DNA of 64,000 nucleotides from Scybalousia_A sp045221575 (GTDB lineage Bacteria; Bacteroidota; Bacteroidia; Bacteroidales; P3), in NCBI GenBank assembly GCA_045221575.1, contig JBGUWU010000031.1, forward strand, positions 67,524 to 131,523, written 5' to 3'. A model generated the notes under the pieces. It worked only from the letters and a program-made list of their open reading frames with translations. It made no database searches and was not told the DNA's origin. Of the stretch, positions 8,548-17,407 are shown in pieces. Within the stretch, counting starts at the first letter, position 1. Each line of letters opens with the position of its first letter. Made by a program: the position numbers and the translations under genes.

Positions 8548-9540
8548 ATGAATAAATACAAATATATAGCCCTATTTTTTCTAATTATTTTTGTCTTTGT
8601 TGCTTGTAAAAAGGACGATAGCAAACTTTATGGTATATCTATTGAAACTAATAAAATGATAAATTCTCCTGCAGAAGTCTTTTCTCTGCAACAAATCAAA
8701 ATATTTATGGCTTCAAACGATTTTACATTAAAAGGACTTCCATTTTTAATCAATGATAATTCAAAACAAAATACAAACTTTGCTTTTTCTCCACTCTTCC
8801 TTACTTACACTATAGCACAAGATTCTTCATTTGACGACTATCTTAATCAATATGAAAAACAATACAATATTTCTTTATCAAACAAAAACAAAAGAATACA
8901 AGTATTCAATTCTTTTCTTTCTTCAGTTAAGGATATAGATTCTTCCATTAATATTACATCAAAAATTTCAGAGAACAAAGATAACATAATCAAAATTCAA
9001 CAATCTTTAGACCTAAATCTAAACTATGACAACATAAACATAGAAGAAGATAACTATTCTTCTAAACAACAGATAATAATATCCGATGAATTTTCTGTTT
9101 TAGAATCTTCTGAACAAACAATAGTAGATATTCTTGTTGGAAATGGAAATTATATACTTACTCTTATTCAACCAAAGAATGCATCTTTACAACAATATAT
9201 AAAAACTTTTAATGAAGAAAAATATGCATCTCTAATAAATCAAATGGAAAATAGAAAAACCAGCGTTGTATTTCCTCTTATTGAAATAGATATGCAAGAA
9301 AGAACGATGAACGATATTAATCTCGCAAATAATGATTCTCTTTTTAGGTTTCCGAAAGAAGTTGTCTTAGATTGTCATTTTGCAATAAATCATCAACAAC
9401 AAGCAAACACTTCTTTTGAACAGACACTTTTGAAGTCAAATACTTCAAAACCTATTTCATTTAACAAAGATTTCTTGTTTATTTTGCGAGGAAAAAGTTC
9501 TAATTTGATAATGTTTATTGGTTATTATTCTGTTAATTAG
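8548..9540 (+). CDS. serpin-like lipoprotein with degenerate reactive-centre loop
   Basis: Start preferred at 8548, giving the lipoprotein signal MNKYKYIALFFLIIFVFVAC (Cys20); an in-frame ATG at 8527 adds seven residues. The mature part aligns in order with serpin landmarks. NFAFSPLFLTYTIA corresponds to the helix-B NVFISPLSI block. YILTLIQPKNASLQQYI and VVFPLIEIDMQERTMNDI correspond to the central LPK and sheet-A strands. FNKDFLFILRGKSSNLIMF with IGYYSVN corresponds to the C-terminal FxxDHPFLFLI and GxV block. The inhibitory hinge (E-E-G-T-x-A-x-A) is replaced by HQQQANTSFEQ, so protease inhibition is doubtful. Length is about 330 residues, short for a serpin (about 370-400). The call rests on motif order, without an alignment. 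Confidence 0.65.
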   Translation: MNKYKYIALFFLIIFVFVACKKDDSKLYGISIETNKMINSPAEVFSLQQIKIFMASNDFTLKGLPFLINDNSKQNTNFAFSPLFLTYTIAQDSSFDDYLNQYEKQYNISLSNKNKRIQVFNSFLSSVKDIDSSINITSKISENKDNIIKIQQSLDLNLNYDNINIEEDNYSSKQQIIISDEFSVLESSEQTIVDILVGNGNYILTLIQPKNASLQQYIKTFNEEKYASLINQMENRKTSVVFPLIEIDMQERTMNDINLANNDSLFRFPKEVVLDCHFAINHQQQANTSFEQTLLKSNTSKPISFNKDFLFILRGKSSNLIMFIGYYSVN

Positions 9541-9629
9541 CTTTAAGATAAAATAACAAAGTCCAAGAATAGTTCATCAGTTCAAAAAAAAGTAGTAATT
9601 TAGCAAATCGTTTTAGAAAAAATTTGATA

Positions 9630-11330
9630 ATGAAAAAACACAATATATATATACTATTTTTATTAATAGCATTCTCATTCAATGCCTTTGCACAACAATA
9701 TAAAGAAAGCGAATATCTCAATTACGAAAACAATTACAATGATCTTTTGCAATCTTATTATATTCAAATGAATGAAAAACTTCTTAACGAAAGATTTGCA
9801 AAAAGTGAATATGCTTCCTCTCCTGTTGCTGGAGCTTCTTCTGTTGCAGACGAAGTTTATGAGCGAAGACTTAAAAGCATACCTTCTGCCATTGAATTAA
9901 CATATAATTCACAAGTTAGAAATCATATCATTTATTATTTAGATAGAATGTATCGTAGCGTTGGTGTTATGTTAGGTCTAAGTAAATATTATTTTCCTTT
10001 GTTTGAAGATATATTAGATAAACATGGCGTACCAACTGATTTAAAGTACTTAGTAATGATAGAAAGTGCTTTTAATCCTAAGGCTGTTTCGCGTGCGGGA
10101 GCAACAGGCTTATGGCAATTTATGTATGCAACAGGCAGAATGTATGATCTTAGAGAAAATTCTATCATTGATGATCGTAGAGATCCTATTCGTGCTACTG
10201 AAGCAGCAGCTAAGTTTCTTAGAGATTTATATAATATATATAATGATTGGCAATTAGTATTGGCTGCATATAATTGTGGTCCTGGAAACGTAAATAAAGC
10301 AATCAAACGCTCTGGAGGTAGAACTTTTTGGGAGATTTATGATTTTCTACCTCGTGAAACAAGAAGTTATGTTCCAGCTTTCATCGCTGCGACTTACGTA
10401 ATGAACTTCTATTACGAACATGGCATACGTCCAGCTGAACTTACTCAACCTTTAGCTCTTCTTAATGATACTGTTATTGTAAATAAAGATGTTTATTTTG
10501 GTCAAATATCAAGTCTTTTAAATATACCTGTGGAAGAAATAGAGAGTCTTAATCCTCAATACAAAATGTCTTTTATTCCCGGAACTCAAGATAGATATTC
10601 TTTAAAATTACCTCTAAAATACATAGATCAATATATTGAGTTAGAAGATTCTATTTCTAATTTTGAATTAGAAAAATACCGTAAAGATTTGGTTAAAGAC
10701 AATGAAGGAGATAGTAATGTTTATGTTGTAAAAACAATATATCATAAGGTAAAGAAGGGAGAAGGTTGGACTTCTATAGCAAAAAGATATGGGGTAAGTG
10801 TATCTGAAATAAGAGCATGGAATAGAAAGATAAAGAAAAACAAACTTAAACCTGGTACTCTCCTTTCTATCAAACAAAAAGTAGTTGTTGAAAAAGAAAA
10901 AATAATAGAAAAAGACGAAACTGAAAATAAGTCTTCATTTGAACAGAATGAAATTGTTGAAGCGAACAATTCCGACAATCAAATTGAAACAGTCAAAAAA
11001 GAGAATAAGAAAACTGAAAAAGAAAATCTAAAAAACAAAAATAACAATAAGAAAGAAAACACTACTAAGAAAGAAAATACTACTAAGAAAGAGAATATTA
11101 CCAAGAAAGAGAATACTACCAAGAAAGAAAATACTAAGAAAGACAACGACAAGAAAAAAGATGACAAAAAAAACACTAAATCAAAATCTCATAGTGTAAA
11201 ATCTGGCGAGACTCTTTCTTCTATTGCTAAAAAATACGGAACTACTGAACAAGAATTAATGAAAAAGAACGGCTTGGACAAAAAGTCTGCAAACAAAATT
11301 AAAGTAGGTCAACAAATTAAGATAAAATAA
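9630..11330 (+). CDS. MltD-like membrane-exported lytic transglycosylase with LysM domains
   Basis: Cleaves peptidoglycan glycan strands in the periplasm. Start at 9630 (MKKHNIYILF), giving a signal peptide ending AFAQ. The SLT catalytic domain (about 120-260) has YLVMIESAFNP with the catalytic Glu145, then GATGLWQFM and LAAYNCGPGNV. A first LysM domain follows (about 370-415). A Lys/Glu/Asn/Thr low-complexity linker (about 435-515) contains KKENTT repeats. The last domain is LysM (about 516-566, HSVKSGETLSSIAKKYGT). The flippase gene follows after 8 bp, suggesting a shared envelope operon. Confidence 0.93.
   Translation: MKKHNIYILFLLIAFSFNAFAQQYKESEYLNYENNYNDLLQSYYIQMNEKLLNERFAKSEYASSPVAGASSVADEVYERRLKSIPSAIELTYNSQVRNHIIYYLDRMYRSVGVMLGLSKYYFPLFEDILDKHGVPTDLKYLVMIESAFNPKAVSRAGATGLWQFMYATGRMYDLRENSIIDDRRDPIRATEAAAKFLRDLYNIYNDWQLVLAAYNCGPGNVNKAIKRSGGRTFWEIYDFLPRETRSYVPAFIAATYVMNFYYEHGIRPAELTQPLALLNDTVIVNKDVYFGQISSLLNIPVEEIESLNPQYKMSFIPGTQDRYSLKLPLKYIDQYIELEDSISNFELEKYRKDLVKDNEGDSNVYVVKTIYHKVKKGEGWTSIAKRYGVSVSEIRAWNRKIKKNKLKPGTLLSIKQKVVVEKEKIIEKDETENKSSFEQNEIVEANNSDNQIETVKKENKKTEKENLKNKNNNKKENTTKKENTTKKENITKKENTTKKENTKKDNDKKKDDKKNTKSKSHSVKSGETLSSIAKKYGTTEQELMKKNGLDKKSANKIKVGQQIKIK
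11049..11138 (+). repeat. in-frame 18-bp tandem repeat coding for KKENTT
   Basis: Five near-identical 18-bp units beginning at 11049, 11067, 11085, 11103 and 11121 encode KKENTT/KKENIT, with silent A/G and C/T differences. They sit in the linker between the two LysM domains of the transglycosylase. Being a multiple of three, copy-number change would alter linker length without a frameshift. Confidence 0.9.
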
Positions 11331-11338
11331 AATCCCCA

Positions 11339-12874
11339 ATGGCTATAAACGACAACTCTCTTAGTGGTTCGAAGATAGCAAAGAATACACTTATCCTCTA
11401 TTTTCGTATGTTTTTGCTAATGATTATTAGCCTTTATACGAGTAGAGTTGTTCTAAAAGTTTTAGGTGTTGATGATTTTGGTATATATAATGTAGTGGCA
11501 GGTGTAGTTGCTATGTTTGCTATTCTTTCTCAGAGCCTTTCTACCGCTATAAGTCGTTTTCTTACTTTTGAACTTGGGAAAGACAACCAAAGCAGACTTC
11601 AACGTATTTTTTCTACTGCTCTTTCTGTACAGATATTTATGGCAATAGCATTACTTGTGATATGTGAGCCTATTGCGATATGGTTTTTAAACAATCACTT
11701 GCAAATACCTGAGGTCCGACTCTACGCTGCCAATTGGGTGTTGCAGTGTGCTATACTTATTTTCTTAATAAACCTTATAGCAGTTCCTTTTAATGCAGCC
11801 ATAATAGCACATGAACGTATGAGTGCTTTCGCTTATATCTCCTTAATAGAAGGAGGTGCGAAACTATTAATAGCATTTCTAATTACTTTCTCTTCATTTG
11901 ATAAACTGATAACCTATGCTGTGTTAATGCTATCAGTTGATTTGCTGATAAAAATGGTGTATGTTATCTATTGCAGGTATAAGTTTAAGGAATGTAAATA
12001 TATCTTTATTTATGATAAGTCCTTACTTAAAGAAATAGGCAGTTTTGCCGGTTGGAATTTCATAGGTAATGGAGTATGGATTCTAAATACTCAAGGTATA
12101 AACATACTTACCAATCTGTTTTTCCACGTAAAAGTAAATGCTGCACGAGGTATTGCCACACAAGTAGGAAATGCAGTCCAACAATTTGTAAATAACTTTA
12201 CCACTGCTCTTAATCCTCAAATCACAAAATCCTATGCTATGGGCGAACATTCTTATATGAATAAGTTAATATTTAGAGGTGCAAAATATTCTTATTTTTT
12301 AATGTTCTTCTTTGCTTTGCCTATTTGCTTGGAGACTGAACAAATTCTAAATATTTGGCTACATAAAGTACCGGAATATTCTATTGTTTTTGTTAGACTT
12401 ACCTTTGTTGCCTCATTATGTACTGTAACTGCTGACACATTGGTTAGAGTTATGTTTGCAACGGGTAAGATAAAGAAATACCAAATTGTTGTTGGCTTGG
12501 TCGGTTTAATGAATTTTCCTCTTACTTATCTTGCATTTAAGTTTGGTTGTCCTCCTTGGGCCGCCTACGTTGTTTATGCTTTCATTTATTTTGTGCTTAT
12601 CTTTGTTAGATTAATCTTAGTTAAAGAATTAATAACTTTATCTGCAAGAGAATACATCAAACAAGTATTACTGAAAATAGCCTTAGTAACCTTAGTTTCT
12701 TTCTTTATTCCTTTTGCCATCAGATATTTTATGCCACAAAGTTTGATTCGCTTGTTAGCTACTTTCATTTTAAGCTTTGTTTCTTGTACAATTAGTATCT
12801 ATATTTTTGGTTTAAATAAAGATGAAAAAACATTCTTTATTAGTAAATTAAAGAATGTTATTCATAGAAAATAA
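11339..12874 (+). CDS. MATE-like polysaccharide flippase (Wzx/MurJ superfamily)
   Basis: A 511-residue inner-membrane protein with about 12-14 hydrophobic segments. It opens with the superfamily start pattern SKIAKNTLILYFRMFLLM and YTSRVVLKVLGVDDFGIYNV, then GVVAMFAILSQSLSTAISRF. It would flip lipid-linked oligosaccharides or lipid II-type precursors across the membrane. No glycosyltransferases sit beside it, so the substrate is unknown. It lies 8 bp after the lytic transglycosylase and ends at a repeat array. A second, different flippase is at 35514-37010. Confidence 0.85.
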   Translation: MAINDNSLSGSKIAKNTLILYFRMFLLMIISLYTSRVVLKVLGVDDFGIYNVVAGVVAMFAILSQSLSTAISRFLTFELGKDNQSRLQRIFSTALSVQIFMAIALLVICEPIAIWFLNNHLQIPEVRLYAANWVLQCAILIFLINLIAVPFNAAIIAHERMSAFAYISLIEGGAKLLIAFLITFSSFDKLITYAVLMLSVDLLIKMVYVIYCRYKFKECKYIFIYDKSLLKEIGSFAGWNFIGNGVWILNTQGINILTNLFFHVKVNAARGIATQVGNAVQQFVNNFTTALNPQITKSYAMGEHSYMNKLIFRGAKYSYFLMFFFALPICLETEQILNIWLHKVPEYSIVFVRLTFVASLCTVTADTLVRVMFATGKIKKYQIVVGLVGLMNFPLTYLAFKFGCPPWAAYVVYAFIYFVLIFVRLILVKELITLSAREYIKQVLLKIALVTLVSFFIPFAIRYFMPQSLIRLLATFILSFVSCTISIYIFGLNKDEKTFFISKLKNVIHRK

Positions 12875-12882
12875 TCTTTAAG

Positions 12883-12964
12883 AAAAAGAGTTGATTTTCG
12901 TAAAAAAAGATCAACTTTTGAGAAAAGAAAATCAACTTCTAAGAAAAGAAAATCAACTCTTTTT
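12883..12964. repeat. 21-bp-period intergenic array (copy B), long hairpin
   Basis: A perfect 16-bp inverted repeat, AAAAAGAGTTGATTTT (12883-12898) and AAAATCAACTCTTTTT (12949-12964), encloses tandem units whose ATCAAC cores start at 12910, 12931 and 12952, exactly 21 bp apart. Units share the frame TTTTnAGAAAA. It fills the whole gap between the convergent genes ending at 12874 (+) and 12964 (-), and its last base overlaps the minus-strand stop codon. Probably a bidirectional terminator. Confidence 0.85.
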
Positions 12965-14028
12965 TATTCTGCTTTTTCTATTATCCTACTTGGATTAATA
13001 AGTGTTGAAAATTTATACAGCAATTCTCCTTCTGTAGTCAAAGCAAATACCTCTCCTGAGTTGGTGAAATTTTTCGCATCGCTTATAAAAATAGTGTTAT
13101 TTATGATATTTATATGATAAGGTATCATCATTCCCGATAAAGTCTTTTGATGTACAACAGTAGGAGTAGCATTCAGATTATCAATATTTAGATACGAAAA
13201 ATTGAAATCCTTATTTGTTGTAGGAGAAGCGAATGGTGATGTATAGAAGAAATAAAGTCTATCTTGCCAAAAAGCAAAATCAACCATATTTATTGTTAGT
13301 GTTTGCTCTATTTCAGCATTCTTTATAACTGTAAGCTGAGGCGTTACCATATAGTTTCCTGTTGAGAGAACATAAACTTTATTTCTATAAGCTTTAAGAG
13401 TTTGAGGATTCTCCATTACAGTTAGATTCTTCTCAAATGAAAAACTATTCAAATCAATAACAGACACCGTCTTATCATAATTAGGATAATCCAATCCGCC
13501 TGAATTAGCTACATATATTTTACCATCTGCTACCGCTATACCTTCAGGATAACGTCCTTGAACTGCACAAGTTGCAGCAATAGTATTTGTGTTTGCATTT
13601 ATCTTTACAACATTTCCGTCCCAACAAGAAACATATACATATCCATCAAAAGAAGTCAGACGTCTTGGTTTGCGATTGTTATTATTTGGGTCAGTGATAC
13701 TTATTCTTGCTATTTGTTGTCCTGTTTTCATATCCAAAACCCAAACGCAAGCACTCTCAGTTACGGCTATATAAAGTTTGTTGTCCAAGCCAATCATATC
13801 GTTTGCGTTCTTTCCCAATCCGCCTGTAAAGAAATCATTATAACTTACACTATCCTTAAAGTCAAAAAAAGTTAGCGTAGAGTTGTTGTCTGAACCTGTA
13901 CCTTCACAAAGCACATAAAGACCTTTGGTTGCACCATCGTTTTTCCTCTGATCGGGTTCTTCGTCTTTGAAACAAGAAGAAAATAACACCAAAATGGAAA
14001 TCAATAAGATTAATTTGTTTGTTTTCAT
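12964..14028 (-). CDS. YncE/DUF5074-like beta-propeller surface lipoprotein (BtuG-like candidate)
   Basis: A 354-residue lipoprotein (signal ending at Cys19, LFSSCFKDEE). The mature part consists of propeller-blade repeats such as GLDNKLYIAV, TSFDGYVYVSCWDGNVVKI, VADGKIYVANSGG and AYRNKVYVLSTGN. It overlaps the upstream TonB-dependent receptor by 4 bp (ATGA), so they are made together. In Bacteroides, BtuG is such a propeller lipoprotein capping the BtuB cobalamin receptor, and that pairing is the model here. Cobalamin as ligand is inference only: no cobalamin riboswitch is visible upstream of the receptor. Confidence 0.8.
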   Translation of the reverse strand: MKTNKLILLISILVLFSSCFKDEEPDQRKNDGATKGLYVLCEGTGSDNNSTLTFFDFKDSVSYNDFFTGGLGKNANDMIGLDNKLYIAVTESACVWVLDMKTGQQIARISITDPNNNNRKPRRLTSFDGYVYVSCWDGNVVKINANTNTIAATCAVQGRYPEGIAVADGKIYVANSGGLDYPNYDKTVSVIDLNSFSFEKNLTVMENPQTLKAYRNKVYVLSTGNYMVTPQLTVIKNAEIEQTLTINMVDFAFWQDRLYFFYTSPFASPTTNKDFNFSYLNIDNLNATPTVVHQKTLSGMMIPYHINIINNTIFISDAKNFTNSGEVFALTTEGELLYKFSTLINPSRIIEKAE

Positions 14029-15995
14029 AGAATAATGTTTATTTTGAGATTATAATTCCGTCCCATCATTGGATAAGAACGAATAACTTCATATTGCTTA
14101 TCTAATATATTATTTACACTGAATGTAAGTTTATAGTCCCCATATTTTGTTTTTTGAGTGTAAGAAAGGCTTAAAGAATGATCTGCATAGTGAGGCAGAA
14201 GATTGAAACTAATATTTTCTGGCAAAGAATAACGATTATCAACAAGCATGCAAGTATATCCTAATGAAAATCTTTGCCATTCAAATGTTGAAATAATAGA
14301 ATATATCTGTTCAGGTGAATAAGGAAGAAGATGTTTACAGGTTATTGATGTAGGTTCATTATCCATTGCATGAGAATAAGAATAATTAAGTTTTATATCC
14401 AAGGAAAGTTCTTTTATTTTTGTCAATGCTCCTATACGTACATCAAAACCATATATTTCCACTTTTCCATAATTTATCATAGACCAAAGATAAATATTTT
14501 TCGGGATAGCTACTATCTTATTTGTTACATCATTGTAATAAAGACTAAGTTCTGTTGAAATACTTAACAGCCTTAGTTTCTTTGTAAAACTATTGGTAAA
14601 AGATATTTGAGAAGTATTTTCAGGTTTTAAATCTCTTGACCCTACCCTTCTATAATATAGTTCATTAAATGTTGGCATTCTAAATATGTTTTTATAAAAC
14701 AAAGTTGATGAAAAACAGCCTTTACTAAACTTAATAGCAACAAAAGGAGAATAGTGAGAAGTGCTCTTATTTTCATTTAAGTAATTGTCAATATAATATG
14801 AGTTTAAGATATTTGCGGTTAAATAAAAACACTTCCAAAAACGAAAATCCACAACAAAAGCCGTAAGAGAAGATAATCTTTGAGGCTTATCGTCCATTTG
14901 TGGAATTGCTTTTAAAGTATTATAATATACATCGTTGGTTAATGTAAAGAAAAGGTTTTCTCTTGGCTGAAAACTTATTGCATTATTATCATAGAAAAGC
15001 ATTTGCTGATATTCATCGTCTTCACCTCCTAATCCATTAGAAAGTAATGGGTCAATGTATTCAGTGAAGTTATAATCTACCTTGAAGTTGTTTTTATATG
15101 TAAATAAACCATTAAGATAAGAAGTGAAAGATGTTTGCAAGAAAAAGTTTTTGTTATACAAACGTTCTTTACTATTCATATAATATAAGGTAACCGCTGA
15201 GGGCAAACCTCTATCGGAATAATAAGCAAAAGCCTTTAACTTTAATGTGTTTGTTCTGTTTATATCCCAAAACCAATTTATCTCTGCATGGGAAGAAAGA
15301 ATATCGTTATTTTTTCTTTTAAGTGTTTCTGTTTTTTGACTTGATAATAAACCATAATGAAGAACAAATGGATAATCACCTTTTGATTGAAGAATATCAA
15401 GATAAGTTGTTATAATATGATGTGTTGATATTCTATGAGCATGAAATATATTACCACTCCAAGTATTAAACGAACCAAGTGAAAAAGCAATATCTGTACG
15501 AGATCGTCTATCATTTACAAGATTAGGCTTTTCTGTTTGAATATTTAGACTTGATGCACTTGCTAAAGAAATAGCTGTTGGCAAACTTGGCGTAAATTGT
15601 CCATTAGCTAAAGAAAGCGACTCTATAGATGATAAAGAATATTTACCTAAATCAACTTGCCCACTTTGATTATCAAAAACATTTACTCCATCATAAACTA
15701 TTGCTGTATGATTAGCAGAAAGTCCTCTCACACTTATTGTTTTAACTCCGCCTAATCCTCCATAGTCTTTTATTATTGTTCCACTGAGAAATTTAGCCGC
15801 ATCTCCTACAGAATTAGTATTTAGAGTTTGTAAGTCTTTTTTTTCTAAAACATCTCCAGAAGGAGTTTTTTCTAACAGATTTATTTTTTCTGCACTAACA
15901 ACAACACTATCTAATGTCTTTGTTCTTAGGCTATCTTGTGCAAACAAAGAAACAAAACAAAAAACAAACAATATCACTATTGCGAAACGTTTCAT
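14025..15995 (-). CDS. TonB-dependent outer-membrane receptor, BtuB-like
   Basis: A 656-residue outer-membrane beta-barrel importer energised by TonB. The signal peptide ends near SLFAQ. The TonB box is probably TLDSVVVSA (about residues 28-36). The plug domain (about 40-150) has ISVRGLSANHTAIVYDGV and SIESLSLANG. About 22 amphipathic beta strands follow to the C-terminal YNLKINIIL, ending in a hydrophobic residue as expected. It lacks the N-terminal carboxypeptidase-like domain of SusC proteins, so it is of the vitamin/metal receptor type. Partnered with the propeller lipoprotein downstream. The promoter box at 16031-16038 leaves a leader of only about 30 nt. Confidence 0.9.
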   Translation of the reverse strand: MKRFAIVILFVFCFVSLFAQDSLRTKTLDSVVVSAEKINLLEKTPSGDVLEKKDLQTLNTNSVGDAAKFLSGTIIKDYGGLGGVKTISVRGLSANHTAIVYDGVNVFDNQSGQVDLGKYSLSSIESLSLANGQFTPSLPTAISLASASSLNIQTEKPNLVNDRRSRTDIAFSLGSFNTWSGNIFHAHRISTHHIITTYLDILQSKGDYPFVLHYGLLSSQKTETLKRKNNDILSSHAEINWFWDINRTNTLKLKAFAYYSDRGLPSAVTLYYMNSKERLYNKNFFLQTSFTSYLNGLFTYKNNFKVDYNFTEYIDPLLSNGLGGEDDEYQQMLFYDNNAISFQPRENLFFTLTNDVYYNTLKAIPQMDDKPQRLSSLTAFVVDFRFWKCFYLTANILNSYYIDNYLNENKSTSHYSPFVAIKFSKGCFSSTLFYKNIFRMPTFNELYYRRVGSRDLKPENTSQISFTNSFTKKLRLLSISTELSLYYNDVTNKIVAIPKNIYLWSMINYGKVEIYGFDVRIGALTKIKELSLDIKLNYSYSHAMDNEPTSITCKHLLPYSPEQIYSIISTFEWQRFSLGYTCMLVDNRYSLPENISFNLLPHYADHSLSLSYTQKTKYGDYKLTFSVNNILDKQYEVIRSYPMMGRNYNLKINIIL

Positions 15996-16030
15996 TTAGT
16001 AAGATTATGTATGTTGTTGTTATTTTTTTG

Positions 16031-16038
16031 CAAAAGTA
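16031..16038 (-). promoter_or_regulatory. promoter -7 box of the TonB receptor operon
   Basis: TACTTTTG on the minus strand, 35 bp before the receptor start. The implied leader is too short for a riboswitch. Confidence 0.65.
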
Positions 16039-16298
16039 GTATTTTTTTATCAAATCTTATGAAAAAATAAAGAATAATGCTTAACTTCGCAATCAGATAT
16101 AGTCTTTTATATGTTACGAGTCAAAGACATATTGCTTTTTCTAACTTATAGAATCTATTCCCAATATTCATGTGAAAATAACATATACTTATAAGGCACA
16201 GATAATCTTATGTACGAAAAAACAGGAGAAATTATGTTACTTTATTAGTTTGAGTCCAAAAAAAAAGACTTAAAACGCAATGATATAAATTTTTGTTG

Positions 16299-16306
16299 TA
16301 CTTTTG
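16299..16306 (+). promoter_or_regulatory. promoter -7 box of the 16334 gene
   Basis: TACTTTTG, 27 bp before the ATG at 16334. Its position makes the upstream alternative start at 16304 impossible. Confidence 0.7.
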
Positions 16307-16333
16307 CAATTTGAAAAAATAAATCATTTAATT

Positions 16334-17326
16334 ATGAAGAAAAACAGTTTATTTATACTTGTAGTTCTTTGCTTTTTGATAAGCACACTAAAAGGACAAG
16401 ACATACCATATAGAACTAAAGACTTCAATCTTTTAGGTTATGTTAAAACACTTAGATATATGAAGTTCGAAGGAGATACTACAATAAAAAATCAGAGATC
16501 TTCTTTCATAGAAGATTATCAACTAAGTTTTGGAAACAATAGACTTTTACAAGAAAGGCTTAATTTTATTGGCGGTCAAAGCGACAGAACAACAAAATAT
16601 GAATATAATAACAAGCGACAACTTGTTAAAGAAACAATAACTGAAAAAGATGGAAAAATAGTTAGTGTTACTACATACACATATAATAATATTGGACGTC
16701 TTGCAACAGTTAAAGAAGTATCTTATCCCAATAGTAAAGGCGGAGCAAACAAAGTTATAAAAGATGAAGTTTTGACTTATAACACTAAAGGCTTGCTTAT
16801 AGAAAGAAGTATTAGTAGTGACAATAAAGGAGGCAATAAATTAGTAAAATATTTCTATGGTCCTGCTGATTCTTTGATTGCAACTGTTACAACCTACAAA
16901 CACAATTCCAATATAGATAAAGTAAATTACAAAAGAGCGTTCAACAATTTAGTTATAGAATGCACTCGTTTAAGAAATGACAAGATGACACGAAGAGAAA
17001 CTTACACTTGGGACGATGATGCAAGACTAATTGGTAAAGATATTTATCAAAGAGATAACAAAAAAATATTATCTTACACTTATGCTTACGATGAACATGA
17101 TAATTTAATAAAAGAAGTGGCAGTAGATGATAAAGAAGTTAAGACAATTGATTATCAATATAAATACGAAAAAGATAAATTCTTTAATTGGACAAAACGC
17201 TCTGTTTATGATGGAGGAAGTTTAAAATATACAGAAATAAGAACAATAGAATATTTTGAAAAAACCCATTTCTATGAAGATTTAAAAGATGCTGATACAG
17301 GCAGAATAATAAAAGATGAAGAATAA
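16334..17326 (+). CDS. exported YD/RHS-like repeat protein
   Basis: A 330-residue protein. Start at 16334 (MKKNSLFILVVLCFLI signal, cleavage after LKGQ). The mature part is a series of short beta-hairpin motifs resembling YD repeats: YEYNNKRQLVKETIT, YTYNNIGRLATVKEV, LTYNTKGLLIERSI, YTWDDDARLIGKDI, YAYDEHDNLIKEV. It probably forms a beta-rich periplasmic or surface structure. It is too short to be a full RHS toxin shell and shows no toxin domain. Single-gene unit with its own promoter and terminator. Function unknown. Confidence 0.8.
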   Translation: MKKNSLFILVVLCFLISTLKGQDIPYRTKDFNLLGYVKTLRYMKFEGDTTIKNQRSSFIEDYQLSFGNNRLLQERLNFIGGQSDRTTKYEYNNKRQLVKETITEKDGKIVSVTTYTYNNIGRLATVKEVSYPNSKGGANKVIKDEVLTYNTKGLLIERSISSDNKGGNKLVKYFYGPADSLIATVTTYKHNSNIDKVNYKRAFNNLVIECTRLRNDKMTRRETYTWDDDARLIGKDIYQRDNKKILSYTYAYDEHDNLIKEVAVDDKEVKTIDYQYKYEKDKFFNWTKRSVYDGGSLKYTEIRTIEYFEKTHFYEDLKDADTGRIIKDEE

Positions 17327-17344
17327 TTCATTGAATAACGAAAC

Positions 17345-17385
17345 AAAAAAAAGTACGATAGAACTAACCTATCGTACTTTTTTCT
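17345..17385. terminator. bidirectional intrinsic terminator
   Basis: GTACGATAG (17353-17361) pairs with CTATCGTAC (17369-17377), extended by A6/T6 tracts on the two sides. It lies between the convergent genes ending at 17326 (+) and 17408 (-). Confidence 0.9.
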
Positions 17386-17407
17386 TTTCTATTCTATTTT
17401 TTCTTTT

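Larger units (their letters stand above)
15996..16333. other. gene-free divergent intergenic region
   Basis: 338 bp between the receptor gene (-) and an exported-protein gene (+). It holds the two promoter boxes listed separately. The central 200 bp shows no open frame, tRNA-like fold, riboswitch consensus or clear inverted repeat. It is noticeably longer than the other divergent gaps here, so a small RNA is possible but unsupported. Confidence 0.5.

Noticed and set aside
10979..11176. Minus-strand frame of Phe/Leu/Ser repeats
   Set aside because: Antisense reading of the KKENTT repeat of the lytic transglycosylase; a low-complexity artefact.
15996..16333. Cobalamin riboswitch upstream of the BtuB-like receptor
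   Set aside because: No B12-box-like sequence was found and the promoter box leaves only about 30 nt of leader.
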